Source of the DNA: Oricola indica
GTDB lineage: Bacteria > Pseudomonadota > Alphaproteobacteria > Rhizobiales > Rhizobiaceae
DNA length: 64,000 nucleotides
Assembly: GCF_019966595.1 (NCBI RefSeq)
Contig: NZ_JAINFJ010000005.1
Location: 89,824 to 153,823 of the forward strand
Direction of reading: 5' to 3'
Made by a program: the position numbers and the translations under genes. Positions 29,493-38,704 of this stretch are shown one piece after another. Position 1 is the first letter of the stretch; each line of letters begins with the position of its first letter. The notes under the pieces were generated by a model. That model was not told the DNA's origin, searched no databases, and saw only the letters and a list, made by a program, of their open reading frames with translations.

Positions 29493-32291
29493 TCACGCCT
29501 CGTCTTCCGGAGGCGTCTGATCGCCGGAATCGGGCACATCCAGGCCCTCTTCCGCCTCTTCAGCGCTTTCCTCCGGTTCGCGAATACGCTCCACCGAAAC
29601 GACATGCTCGCCTTCCGCGGTCTTGAAGATCGTCACACCCTTGGTGGCGCGCGAGGCGAAGCGAATACCCTCGACCGGAACGCGGATCACCTTGCCCGAA
29701 TTGGTGACAAGCATGATCTGGTCGCCGTCATCGACCGGGAACGCCGCAACCAGCGGACCGATTTCCCCGGTCTTCGACGTATCGGTTGCCCGAATGCCTT
29801 TGCCGCCGCGCCCGGAGACCCGGAAATCATAGGAGGACGAGCGCTTGCCATAGCCGAATTCGCTGATGGTGAGCACGAACTCCTCTACCGCAGCCATCTG
29901 CTCGAACTGCTCGTCGGTCAGGACGAAGGTGTCGCCACTGGCCTCGGTTTCCTCATTGGTGAGCGCCACATCCTCGGCATCTTCATCTTCCGAATGCCTG
30001 CGCAGCGCCGAAGCCTGCTTCAGATAGGCATTCCGCTCGGCGGGCGTCGCATCGCTGTGCCGCAGGATCGACATCGAAATCAGATTGTCGCCATCGCCCA
30101 GAGAAATGCCGCGCACGCCGACGGAATTCCTGCCGGCAAAGACGCGTATGTCGGTCACCGGGAACCGGATGCACTGACCGATCGCGGTCGTCAGGACCAC
30201 ATCGTCGTTTTCCGAACAGGTCGCGACATTCAGGATCTCCGAGCCGTCATCCTCGAGCTTCATCGCGATCTTGCCGTTGCGATTGACCTGTACGAAGTCG
30301 GACAGCTTGTTGCGCCGGACCGTGCCGTTCGTCGTCGCGAACATGACGTCGAGTTCGCCCCAGCTATCCTCGTCCTCCGGCAACGGCATGATTGTCGTAA
30401 TGCGTTCTTCGTCCTGCAACGGCAGCATGTTGCGCAGGAACTTGCCGCGCGACTGTGGCGTACCGATCGGCAGCCGCCAGACCTTCTCCTTGTAGACGAT
30501 GCCTCGCGACGAGAAGAACAGGATCGGCGTATGCGTATTGGCGACGAAGAGGCGAGTGACGAAATCCTCCTCCTTGGTCGCCATGCCCGAACGCCCCTTC
30601 CCGCCGCGCCTCTGGGCGCGGTAGGTCTGCAGCGGAACGCGCTTGATGTAGCCCTGGTGGCTGAACGTGACGACCATGTCCTCGCGGGCAATCAGGTCCT
30701 CGTCATCCATGTCCGGACCGCCCTCGGCAAGTTCGGTGCGCCGCGGCGTTCCGAACTCGTCACGCACGGCGATCAGCTCGTCCTTGACGATCTGCTGGAT
30801 GCGCGCGCGCGAAGACAGAATTTCGAGATAATCGCGGATTTCAGCGCCGATCTTGTTCAGTTCGTCGGCGATCTCGTCACGACCCAGCGCGGTCAGGCGC
30901 TGCAGGCGCAGATCGAGGATGGCGCGCGCCTGTTCCTCCGACAGCATGTAGGTGTTGTCTTCCGGATCGATGCCGTGGCGCGGATCGTCGATCAGCGCGA
31001 TCAGAGGCGCCACGTCCTTCGCCGGCCAGCGCCGCGACATCAACTGTTCGCGGGCCGTCGCCGGGTCCGGCGCGCTCCGGATCAGTTGGATCACCTCGTC
31101 GATATTGGCGACCGCAATGGCGAGACCGACCAGCACATGCGCGCGTTCACGCGCCTTGCGCAGCAGGTATTTCGTACGCCGGCTGATGACGTGCTCGCGG
31201 AACGAGACGAACGCGCGCAGCATGTCCAGCAGCGTCATCTGCTCGGGCTTGCCGCCATTGAGCGCAACCATGTTGGCGCCAAACGATGTCTGCAGCGGCG
31301 TGTAGCGATAGAGCTGGTTGAGAACGACATCAGCGACGGCGTCACGCTTCAGCTCGACCACCACGCGGTAGCCCTGCCGGTCGGATTCGTCGCGTATGTC
31401 GGAGATGCCCTCTATGCGCTTCTCGCGCACAAGTTCGGCCATCTTCTCGATCATGCCCGCCTTGTTGACCTGGTAGGGCACCTCGGTGATGACGATGGAC
31501 TCGCGATCGCCGGCACGCTGCTCGATATCGACCTTGCCGCGCATGACGATGGAACCGCGGCCCGTCTCATAGGCCGACTTGATGCCCGAACGTCCAAGCA
31601 CGATCGCGCCTGTCGGGAAATCCGGTCCGGGGATGAACTCCATCATCTCCGGCAGCGTGATCGCGGGATTGTCGATCAGCGCCATGCAGCCATCGACAAC
31701 CTCCGAAAGGTTGTGCGGCGGGATATTGGTCGCCATGCCGACCGCGATGCCGCCCGAACCGTTGACAAGAAGGTTCGGGAACCGCGCGGGCAGCACCGTC
31801 GGCTCATTTTCCGAACCGTCATAGTTCTCCTGGAAATCGACTGTTTCCTTGTCGATGTCCTCCAGAAGCTCGTGCGCAACTTTCTCGAGCCGGGATTCCG
31901 TGTAGCGCATCGCCGCCGGCGGGTCGCCGTCGATCGAGCCGAAATTGCCCTGGCCATCGACCAGCGGCACGCGCAGCGACCAGTCCTGGGCCATGCGCAC
32001 CATGGCGTCGTAGATCGCCGCGTCGCCATGCGGGTGATATTTACCCATGACGTCACCGACGATGCGGGACGACTTGACGTATTTGCGGTTCCAGTGGAAC
32101 CCGCCCTCATGCATTGCATAGAGGATGCGGCGATGGACGGGCTTCAGGCCGTCACGCACGTCCGGCAGCGCCCGGCTCACGATCACGCTCATCGCGTAAT
32201 CGAGATAGGAACGCTGCATTTCCTCCAGAATGGAGACAGGCTCGATACCGTCGCTTCCGCCGGGCCCGCCGATTGGTGTTTCGTCGCTCAA
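29493..32291 (-). CDS. gyrA: DNA gyrase subunit A
   Basis: 932-residue cleavage-reunion subunit of gyrase. The catalytic tyrosine is Y130 ([12 protein letters not shown]) and the GyrA box QRRGGKG is present in the C-terminal wrapping domain. The quinolone-resistance region reads [14 protein letters not shown], with Ala91 at the place of Ser83 in E. coli and Asp95 retained. An acidic insertion ([16 protein letters not shown]) lies in the C-terminal half and an acidic tail closes the protein. Confidence 0.97.
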   Translation of the reverse strand: MSDETPIGGPGGSDGIEPVSILEEMQRSYLDYAMSVIVSRALPDVRDGLKPVHRRILYAMHEGGFHWNRKYVKSSRIVGDVMGKYHPHGDAAIYDAMVRMAQDWSLRVPLVDGQGNFGSIDGDPPAAMRYTESRLEKVAHELLEDIDKETVDFQENYDGSENEPTVLPARFPNLLVNGSGGIAVGMATNIPPHNLSEVVDGCMALIDNPAITLPEMMEFIPGPDFPTGAIVLGRSGIKSAYETGRGSIVMRGKVDIEQRAGDRESIVITEVPYQVNKAGMIEKMAELVREKRIEGISDIRDESDRQGYRVVVELKRDAVADVVLNQLYRYTPLQTSFGANMVALNGGKPEQMTLLDMLRAFVSFREHVISRRTKYLLRKARERAHVLVGLAIAVANIDEVIQLIRSAPDPATAREQLMSRRWPAKDVAPLIALIDDPRHGIDPEDNTYMLSEEQARAILDLRLQRLTALGRDEIADELNKIGAEIRDYLEILSSRARIQQIVKDELIAVRDEFGTPRRTELAEGGPDMDDEDLIAREDMVVTFSHQGYIKRVPLQTYRAQRRGGKGRSGMATKEEDFVTRLFVANTHTPILFFSSRGIVYKEKVWRLPIGTPQSRGKFLRNMLPLQDEERITTIMPLPEDEDSWGELDVMFATTNGTVRRNKLSDFVQVNRNGKIAMKLEDDGSEILNVATCSENDDVVLTTAIGQCIRFPVTDIRVFAGRNSVGVRGISLGDGDNLISMSILRHSDATPAERNAYLKQASALRRHSEDEDAEDVALTNEETEASGDTFVLTDEQFEQMAAVEEFVLTISEFGYGKRSSSYDFRVSGRGGKGIRATDTSKTGEIGPLVAAFPVDDGDQIMLVTNSGKVIRVPVEGIRFASRATKGVTIFKTAEGEHVVSVERIREPEESAEEAEEGLDVPDSGDQTPPEDEA

Positions 32292-32373
32292 GGAATTTAT
32301 GCTTTTCTGTTCAGAATCATTGTGTTGAGATTAGCGGATACGGCTGCAAAAAGCGAACAATCCGGCCATCTTT

Positions 32374-32407
32374 CCCTATATATAGGGTGAGTTTCTCCAC
32401 CGGAGAA
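32374..32407. promoter_or_regulatory. Paired palindromes in the gyrA-marC divergent region
   Basis: CCCTATATATAGGG (32374-32387) is a perfect 14-bp palindrome and TTCTCC-ACC-GGAGAA (32393-32407) follows after 5 bases. Both lie in the 167-bp divergent region, 83 bases from the gyrA start and 52 from marC. The TATATA core could be the -10 element of either promoter, with the second palindrome as operator. Confidence 0.45.
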
Positions 32408-32458
32408 TGATCGCGCGCCTCTCTTGCCCGCCAAGCCGCTATCCTGCTACGCAAAACC

Positions 32459-33085
32459 ATGAGCATGGACCTCCTCATCAATTCGATCGTCACGCTTTTC
32501 GTGACCATCGATCCGCCCGGCCTCGCACCGCTTTTCCTGGCGGTCACCACCGGCATGAATAGGTCGGAACGCAAGCAGGTTGCGCTGCGCGCGAGCGTGA
32601 TCGCATTCGCGGTCTTCCTGGTCTTCGCGCTGGCCGGGACGTTGATCCTGAAACTGTTCGGTATAACGTTGCCCGCATTTCGCGTGGCCGGTGGATTGCT
32701 GCTGTTCTGGATCGCTTTCGAGATGGTGTTCGAGCGCCGCCAGGAACGCCATGAAAAAGCCGCCGAACGCGCGATTACCCAGGATGACATCCACGGTGTC
32801 GCCGTCTTTCCGCTGGCTATCCCGCTCATGGCGGGCCCCGGCGCGATCTCAGCGGTCATCCTGCTGTCCGGCGATTTTTCAAACGCGATTGATCGCACCG
32901 CGCTGATCGGCATCGTGCTCGCGATCGTGCTGCTGACCTATGGTATCTTTCTGCTGGCCGAGCGTGTCGAGGGTTTGCTGGGTGCCACGGGCCGCACAGT
33001 GCTGACGCGCCTTCTCGGCGTCATCCTGTCTGCGCTGGCGGTGCAATTCGTTGCCGACGGCGTCAAGGCGCTGATCGCGGCCTGA
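32459..33085 (+). CDS. MarC-family integral membrane protein
   Basis: 208-residue protein with about six membrane segments. LLINSIVTLFVTIDPPGLAPLFLAVT and FPLAIPLMAGPGAISAVILL are the MarC-family signatures. The family was named for the mar locus, but it is not needed for that resistance and its transport role is unknown. Divergent from gyrA. Confidence 0.9.
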   Translation: MSMDLLINSIVTLFVTIDPPGLAPLFLAVTTGMNRSERKQVALRASVIAFAVFLVFALAGTLILKLFGITLPAFRVAGGLLLFWIAFEMVFERRQERHEKAAERAITQDDIHGVAVFPLAIPLMAGPGAISAVILLSGDFSNAIDRTALIGIVLAIVLLTYGIFLLAERVEGLLGATGRTVLTRLLGVILSALAVQFVADGVKALIAA

Positions 33086-33095
33086 CCAGCCGGCG

Positions 33096-33506
33096 TTAGC
33101 GCAACGCGTCGAGATCGACAGTCATCTCTTCACCGCCGAATGCGTGAACGCTGTCATGCGCCTTCACTGTCACCGAAGATATGGCACCGGGAATTGCGAT
33201 GCCCGACTGTGAGCGCGTGAAAGGCTGTTCTGTTTCGTGCGGGTGCAGAAGAACCCGCTCCCCATAGACCATACCGTCCGGCCCCTCGACGACCCACTTG
33301 TCGGCGTAGTGATCCCAGCCCTCGTCGGCATGGCGCACCGTCACGTCGAAGCGCCACGCTCCGCCGCTCTCGGCTGTCGCGTCGACCGCGACGACATCCG
33401 CCTCGCCGGCGAAGACCTGCGTCAGGGACAACAGGATCGCCGCGATGGTGACGAGCGCGATCGACAGCGCCGTCGCGTCAGACCTCGTCCCGCGCCGGGC
33501 ATTCAT
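33096..33506 (-). CDS. Exported protein of unknown function
   Basis: 136 residues. A hydrophobic N-terminal segment (about 14-32, LSIALVTIAAILLSLTQVF) looks like a signal peptide with cleavage near FAGEA. The mature part (RFDVTVRHADEGWDHYADKWVVEG, VLLHPHETEQPF, AHDSVHAFGGEEM) contains several His residues (HADEGWDHY, HPHE, H) that could bind metal. No family name assigned. Located 10 bases downstream of ssb and convergent with marC. Confidence 0.75.
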   Translation of the reverse strand: MNARRGTRSDATALSIALVTIAAILLSLTQVFAGEADVVAVDATAESGGAWRFDVTVRHADEGWDHYADKWVVEGPDGMVYGERVLLHPHETEQPFTRSQSGIAIPGAISSVTVKAHDSVHAFGGEEMTVDLDALR

Positions 33507-33516
33507 GGTTCATTCC

Positions 33517-34011
33517 TCAGAACGGAATCTCGTCGTCCATGTCGCGGACGAAATCATCGCCGCCGGACGGCGCCTGGCCACCACGATCATTGCCGTAGCC
33601 GCCGCCACCGCCGCCAACCCGCTGCTGACCGCCGCCGCTATAGGAGCCCTCGCCCTCACCGCGACTGTCCAGCATCTGCAGGTCACCCCGGAAGCGCTGC
33701 AGCACGATCTCGGTCGTGTATTTGTCCTGGCCGTTCTGGTCCTGCCACTTGCGGGTCTGCAACTGGCCCTCGATATAAACCTTCGCGCCCTTCTTCAGGT
33801 AGTTTTCGGCCACCTTGGCGAGGTTCTCGTTGAAGATGACGACGCGATGCCACTCGGTGCGCTCACGCCTGTCGCCGGAGCCCTTGTCCCGCCATGTCTC
33901 CGATGTCGCCACCGAGAGATTGACCACCGGATCGCCCGAGTTCATTCGCCGGATTTCGGGATCGGCGCCCAGATTCCCGACGAGGATAACCTTGTTCACA
34001 CTGCCAGCCAT
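33517..34011 (-). CDS. ssb: Single-stranded DNA-binding protein SSB
   Basis: 164 residues: N-terminal OB fold ([46 protein letters not shown]), a Gly/Gln-rich linker, and the acidic tip DMDDEIPF that recruits partner proteins. The ATG at 34009-34011 is used; upstream in-frame codons lie in the promoter region. Divergent from uvrA with a shared LexA box. Confidence 0.96.
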   Translation of the reverse strand: MAGSVNKVILVGNLGADPEIRRMNSGDPVVNLSVATSETWRDKGSGDRRERTEWHRVVIFNENLAKVAENYLKKGAKVYIEGQLQTRKWQDQNGQDKYTTEIVLQRFRGDLQMLDSRGEGEGSYSGGGQQRVGGGGGGYGNDRGGQAPSGGDDFVRDMDDEIPF

Positions 34012-34111
34012 GACGCCAACACTCCCGTCTGATTGTTCGATACGTGATTTTACCCTACTCAAGCGCGATAGCGGGCTCCACACCGGCTGACACTGTCCAC
34101 AGGGTCTTTTT

Positions 34112-34126
34112 GTTCTTGTATTGTTC
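34112..34126. promoter_or_regulatory. LexA (SOS) box shared by ssb and uvrA
   Basis: GTTC at 34112-34115 and GTTC at 34123-34126 are separated by exactly 7 bases (TTGTATT), the direct-repeat operator GTTC-N7-GTTC known for alphaproteobacterial LexA. It is 101 bases from the ssb start and 139 from the uvrA start. The rest of the 253-bp intergenic region shows no other feature I can support. Confidence 0.8.
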
Positions 34127-34264
34127 TAGTGTTTGCGCAATGCCTCTGTCAAGGCGCATGCGGCGAGTCGGGGATTGTCGGCAGAGATTGCCCCGATCCC
34201 TCGACATCAGACGCCGCATGCTTAAATGATGGAAGCAGGCGGACCTCCGCGACAGGCACCTTTC

Positions 34265-37183
34265 ATGACCGATCAGAAACACATCACCATTCGCGGGGCC
34301 CGCGAACATAATCTGAAGAATGTCGACCTCGACCTGCCACGCGACAAGCTGATCGTGATGACCGGCATGTCGGGCTCGGGCAAATCCTCGCTCGCCTTCG
34401 ACACGATATATGCCGAGGGGCAGCGCCGCTATGTCGAAAGCCTGTCGGCCTACGCGCGGCAGTTCCTCGAGATGATGCAGAAGCCGGACGTCGACCAGAT
34501 CGACGGCCTGTCGCCGGCCATCTCCATCGAGCAGAAGACGACGTCGCGCAATCCCCGCTCAACTGTCGGAACGGTCACCGAAATCTACGACTACATGCGC
34601 CTGCTGTTCGCGCGCGTGGGCGTGCCGATCTCGCCGGCCACGGGATTGCCGATCGAAAGCCAGACCGTCAGCCAGATGGTCGACCGCATCATGGCATATG
34701 AGGACGGCACGCGGCTCTATATCCTCGCGCCCATCGTGCGCGGACGAAAAGGCGAGTACCGCAAGGAATTCGCCGACTTGATGAAGAAGGGCTTCCAGCG
34801 CGTGAAGGTCGATGGCGAATTCTACGAAATCGCCGATGTCCCTGCCCTCGACAAGAAGTACAAGCACGATATCGATGTGGTGGTCGACCGCGTCGTCGTG
34901 CGCGACGACATCGCCGCGCGGCTTGCCGACAGCCTCGAGACCTGCCTCAGCCTCGCGGATGGCCTTGCCGTCGCGGAATTCGCCGACCGGCCGCTGCCGC
35001 CGGAAGACACCGGCGCCGACGCGGTCAACAAGTCGAAGAACGACACGCATGAGCGCGCCGTCTTTTCCGAAAAATTCGCCTGCCCGGTTTCCGGCTTCAC
35101 CATTCCCGAGATCGAGCCCCGGTTGTTCTCGTTCAACAACCCGTTCGGCGCCTGCCCGTCCTGCGACGGGCTGGGCACGCAGAGCACGATCGACGCCGGC
35201 CTCGTCGTGCCGGAACGCGAGGTCAGGATGACCGATGCGATCGCGCCGTGGGCGAAATCCTCCTCGCCCTACTACCGGCAGACCCTCGATGCGCTGGGCA
35301 AGGCCTATGGCTTCAAGATCACCCAGAAATGGTCGGAGATCTCGGACGAGGCGCGTGACGCCGTGCTGCAAGGGACCGGCAGCCGCAAGATCGACTTCGT
35401 CTATGATGACGGGCTGCGGTCCTACAAGACCTCGAAAACCTTCGAGGGCGTGATCCCCAACCTCGAACGCCGCTGGAAGGAAACCGATTCGTCCTGGGTG
35501 CGCGAGGAGATCGAGCGCTACATGTCGGCAACGCCCTGCGCTGCCTGTAACGGCTACCGGCTCAAGCCGGAAGCGCTGGCCGTGAAGATCGGCGGCAAGC
35601 ACATTTCCGAGGTCACCGAATTCTCGATCCGCAACGCGGTGAAATGGTTCGACGAGGTCGAGGAGACATTCTCCGAGAAACATCGCGAGATCGCCTATCG
35701 GATCCTCAAGGAAATCCGCGAACGCCTGCGCTTCCTCAACGATGTCGGTCTCGATTACCTGACCCTGTCGCGCAATTCCGGAACGCTTTCCGGCGGCGAA
35801 AGCCAGCGCATCCGCCTCGCCTCGCAGATCGGCTCGGGATTGACCGGCGTGCTCTATGTCCTGGACGAGCCGTCCATCGGCCTGCACCAGCGCGACAATG
35901 CCCGCCTGCTCGACACGTTGCGCCACCTGCGCGATCTCGGCAATACGGTCATCGTCGTGGAGCATGACGAGGACGCGATCCTGACCGCCGACCATGTCGT
36001 CGATATCGGCCCGGCGGCGGGCATTCACGGCGGGCGGATCATCGCCTCGGGAACGCCCGGCGAGATCATGTCGAACCCCGCTTCGCTTACCGGCCAGTAT
36101 CTTTCGGGCGACAAGGCGATCCCGGTGCCGGCCGAACGGCGCAAACGCAGGAAGAACCGGGCCATCAAGGTATCCGGCGCGCGCGGCAACAACCTGAAGG
36201 ACGTTTCGGCGGAAATTCCGCTCGGACTGTTTACCGCCGTCACCGGCGTATCAGGCGGCGGCAAATCCACATTCCTGATCGAGACGCTCTACAAGGCGGC
36301 CGCGCGGCGCATCAACGGCGCTCGCGAAAACCCGGCGGAATACGACCGTATCGACGGCCTGGAACTGCTCGACAAGGTGATCGACATCGACCAGTCGCCG
36401 ATCGGCCGCACCCCGCGCTCCAACCCCGCCACCTATACCGGCGCCTTCACGCCGATCCGCGACTGGTTCGCCGGCCTGCCGGAAGCCAAGGCGCGCGGCT
36501 ATGCGCCGGGGCGGTTCTCCTTCAACGTCAAGGGCGGCCGCTGCGAGGCGTGCCAGGGTGACGGCGTCATCAAGATCGAGATGCACTTCCTACCCGATGT
36601 CTACGTCACCTGCGACGTCTGCGACGGCCACCGCTACAATCGCGAGACGCTTGACGTGCATTTCAAAGGCAAGTCCATCGCCGACGTGCTGGAAATGACG
36701 GTGGAGGAAGGCGTTGATTTCTTCGCCGCGGTTCCGGCCGTGCGCGACAAGCTGGAAACGCTGAAACGCGTCGGCCTCGGCTATATCAAGATCGGCCAGC
36801 AGGCGACGACGCTGTCCGGCGGCGAGGCGCAGCGGGTCAAGCTGGCCAAGGAGTTGTCGCGCCGCGCCACCGGGCGCACGCTCTACATCCTCGACGAGCC
36901 GACCACCGGCCTGCATTTCCACGACGTCGCCAAGCTGCTGGATGTGCTGCATGAACTGGTGGAGACCGGCAACACGGTCGTCGTGATCGAGCACAATCTC
37001 GAAGTCATCAAGACGGCGGACTGGATTATCGATCTCGGCCCCGAAGGCGGTGACGGCGGCGGCGAGATCGTCGCAACCGGCACGCCGGAAGACGTGGTCG
37101 GGGAACCCCGTTCCTACACCGGCCAGTTCCTGCGCGAACTGCTGGAACGCCGGCCGCAGAAGAGGGTCGAAGCGGCGGAATAG
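34265..37183 (+). CDS. uvrA: Excinuclease ABC subunit A
   Basis: 972-residue damage-recognition ATPase of nucleotide excision repair. Two ABC modules: Walker [13 protein letters not shown] near the N-terminus and [10 protein letters not shown] in the second half, with signatures [12 protein letters not shown] and [12 protein letters not shown]. Zinc motifs CAAC and CEAC/CDVC are present, but the first finger starts CPVSG, so one of its cysteines is replaced. [18 protein letters not shown] marks the start. Likely induced through the LexA box. Confidence 0.97.
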   Translation: MTDQKHITIRGAREHNLKNVDLDLPRDKLIVMTGMSGSGKSSLAFDTIYAEGQRRYVESLSAYARQFLEMMQKPDVDQIDGLSPAISIEQKTTSRNPRSTVGTVTEIYDYMRLLFARVGVPISPATGLPIESQTVSQMVDRIMAYEDGTRLYILAPIVRGRKGEYRKEFADLMKKGFQRVKVDGEFYEIADVPALDKKYKHDIDVVVDRVVVRDDIAARLADSLETCLSLADGLAVAEFADRPLPPEDTGADAVNKSKNDTHERAVFSEKFACPVSGFTIPEIEPRLFSFNNPFGACPSCDGLGTQSTIDAGLVVPEREVRMTDAIAPWAKSSSPYYRQTLDALGKAYGFKITQKWSEISDEARDAVLQGTGSRKIDFVYDDGLRSYKTSKTFEGVIPNLERRWKETDSSWVREEIERYMSATPCAACNGYRLKPEALAVKIGGKHISEVTEFSIRNAVKWFDEVEETFSEKHREIAYRILKEIRERLRFLNDVGLDYLTLSRNSGTLSGGESQRIRLASQIGSGLTGVLYVLDEPSIGLHQRDNARLLDTLRHLRDLGNTVIVVEHDEDAILTADHVVDIGPAAGIHGGRIIASGTPGEIMSNPASLTGQYLSGDKAIPVPAERRKRRKNRAIKVSGARGNNLKDVSAEIPLGLFTAVTGVSGGGKSTFLIETLYKAAARRINGARENPAEYDRIDGLELLDKVIDIDQSPIGRTPRSNPATYTGAFTPIRDWFAGLPEAKARGYAPGRFSFNVKGGRCEACQGDGVIKIEMHFLPDVYVTCDVCDGHRYNRETLDVHFKGKSIADVLEMTVEEGVDFFAAVPAVRDKLETLKRVGLGYIKIGQQATTLSGGEAQRVKLAKELSRRATGRTLYILDEPTTGLHFHDVAKLLDVLHELVETGNTVVVIEHNLEVIKTADWIIDLGPEGGDGGGEIVATGTPEDVVGEPRSYTGQFLRELLERRPQKRVEAAE

Positions 37184-37216
37184 CTACCTCCCGAGGGCGG
37201 CTCGGCTACCGTGCCA

Positions 37217-37244
37217 TTGATAGCCGTCAAGGAATTTTCACAAT
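37217..37244 (+). promoter_or_regulatory. Possible hsp20 promoter
   Basis: TTGATA (37217-37222) and CACAAT (37239-37244) with a 16-base spacer would place transcription start near 37251, right at the first base of the predicted thermometer stem. No clear RpoH-type promoter was seen. Confidence 0.4.
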
Positions 37245-37252
37245 CGAATTCC

Positions 37253-37296
37253 TACCTTCCCGACACCCCGCGAGGACGGGGCACGCAAAGGAGGTA
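37253..37296 (+). promoter_or_regulatory. Predicted RNA thermometer in the hsp20 leader
   Basis: TACCTTCC (37253-37260) can pair with the ribosome site GGAGGTA (37290-37296) by seven base pairs with one bulged U. The enclosed 29 bases contain a second hairpin, CCCCG (37266-37270) with CGGGG (37277-37281). The arrangement, a bulged stem masking the ribosome site just before a small heat-shock gene, resembles ROSE-type thermometers of rhizobia, but the ROSE UUGCU motif is absent. Confidence 0.55.
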
Positions 37297-37299
37297 TTC

Positions 37300-37788
37300 A
37301 TGGCTGAAAACAAAAAGAGCAATGTTCCTTCCATGTGGTCCGGCGGAATGTTCGACGACTTCCGCAAGGAAATGGATGATGCGATCTCCAGCTTCTTCAG
37401 CGGCCGGCGCGGCTGGCCGACGCCGTCCAAGGCTTGGGCGGATATGCCCGCCGGCCTGGTCAATCCCGCCATCGACGTCACCGAGAATGACGTTTCCATC
37501 ACGCTGACCGCGGAACTTCCCGGTCTCGCTGAGGAAGATGTCGATCTGACAGTGCGCGATGGCGTCCTGACGCTGAAGGGAGAGAAAAAGCACGGGCGCG
37601 ACGAGGACAAGGATAACGTTCATGTCACCGAGCGATCCTATGGCTCGTTCCAGCGTACCATGCCGGTGCCGGACCGCGTCGATGCCGACAAGATCAGCGC
37701 CAAATTCGACAAGGGCGTCCTGAAGGTCGTCATGCCGAAAAAGGCGGAGTCCGTCTCCGCCGCGCGCAAGATCGCCATCGAGAAGTAG
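37300..37788 (+). CDS. Small heat shock protein Hsp20
   Basis: 162-residue ATP-independent holdase chaperone of the alpha-crystallin family. The crystallin domain spans about 48-150 (VNPAIDVTENDVSITLTAELPG, VDLTVRDGVLTLKGEK, YGSFQRTMPVPDRVD, FDKGVLKVVMPKK) and the C-terminus ends with the I-x-I-type motif KIAIEK. Preceded by GGAGG that is predicted to be masked at low temperature and followed by a strong terminator. Confidence 0.95.
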   Translation: MAENKKSNVPSMWSGGMFDDFRKEMDDAISSFFSGRRGWPTPSKAWADMPAGLVNPAIDVTENDVSITLTAELPGLAEEDVDLTVRDGVLTLKGEKKHGRDEDKDNVHVTERSYGSFQRTMPVPDRVDADKISAKFDKGVLKVVMPKKAESVSAARKIAIEK

Positions 37789-37817
37789 CAGCGGGAAATA
37801 GCAGTATGTGTCAGGAG

Positions 37818-37842
37818 CCGGCCGGTCTTCCCGGCCGGTTTT
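37818..37842 (+). terminator. Intrinsic terminator of hsp20
   Basis: CCGGCCGG, loop TCTTC, CCGGCCGG, then TTTTC; it starts 29 bases after the hsp20 stop. Confidence 0.8.
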
Positions 37843-37888
37843 CTGCTTTCGGGTTGCCGCCGCCCGCGACATGCGCCAAGCATGCGCC

Positions 37889-38701
37889 ATGGCAAATCGC
37901 GGTATTATTCGATCGGGCATGGGCGGCTGGAATTTCGAGCCATGGCAAGGCGTCTTCTATCCGGAGGACCTGCCGAAGAAACGCCAGCTCGAATACGCGA
38001 CACGTCAAGTCACCACGATCGAGGTCAACGCCACCTATTATCGCGGCCAGAAGCCCGAAACGGTCGCCGGCTGGGGTGCCGAAGCGCCTGACGGTTTTGT
38101 CTTTTCCATCAAGGGCAACCGCTTCGTCACCAACAAGAAGGTGCTCGGCAGCGCCGCGGATTCGCTGAGCAAGTTCTTCGCCCAACAGCTTTCCGGTCTC
38201 GGCGACAAGCTCGGTCCGATCCTGTGGCAGTTCGCACCGACAAAGAAGTTCGAGGCCGACGACTTCGAAGCGTTCCTGACGCTCCTGCCGCACGAGGAAA
38301 ACGGCGTCCGCTTTCGCCACGCTCTGGAAGTGCGCCACGAGAGCTTCATCGATCCCGCATTCGTCGAACTGGCCGCCGCGTATGGCGCGGCCATCGTCTA
38401 TGCCGACCATTTCACCTATCCGGCCATCGCCGACGTCACCGCCGATTTCGTCTATGCGCGCCTGCAGACGGGCGACGATTCAATCCCGACGGCCTATTCG
38501 CCGGACACCATGGACGCCTGGGCGAAACGGGCGATCACCTGGGCTGAAGGTGGCGTCCCCAACGATCTGCCGCTTGCCGCACCGGACCGGCGACCGGAAC
38601 AAAAACCGCGCGACGTGTTCCTCTACTTCATCCACGAGGGAAAGATCCGCGCACCGCACGCGGCAATCGATTTCCTGAACCGGGTCGAAAAGGCCGGCTG
38701 A
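37889..38701 (+). CDS. DUF72 (YecE-like) protein
   Basis: 270-residue TIM-barrel-like protein of the DUF72/YecE family, unknown function. Family features are the N-terminal GMGGWNFEPWQGVFYP, the TIEVNATYYR segment and VFLYFIHEGKIRAPHAA near the end. The ATG at 37889 (MANRGIIRSG) is chosen; longer in-frame starts would reach into the hsp20 terminator. Confidence 0.88.
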   Translation: MANRGIIRSGMGGWNFEPWQGVFYPEDLPKKRQLEYATRQVTTIEVNATYYRGQKPETVAGWGAEAPDGFVFSIKGNRFVTNKKVLGSAADSLSKFFAQQLSGLGDKLGPILWQFAPTKKFEADDFEAFLTLLPHEENGVRFRHALEVRHESFIDPAFVELAAAYGAAIVYADHFTYPAIADVTADFVYARLQTGDDSIPTAYSPDTMDAWAKRAITWAEGGVPNDLPLAAPDRRPEQKPRDVFLYFIHEGKIRAPHAAIDFLNRVEKAG

Positions 38702-38704
38702 ACC

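Noticed and set aside
29490..32390. A 966-codon open frame on the plus strand
   Set aside because: Exactly antisense to gyrA; the composition is that of a shadow frame. Similar long frames opposite ntrC (4917-6557), rarA (46006-48045), lpdA (12496-14406) and uvrA (34559-36028) were rejected for the same reason.
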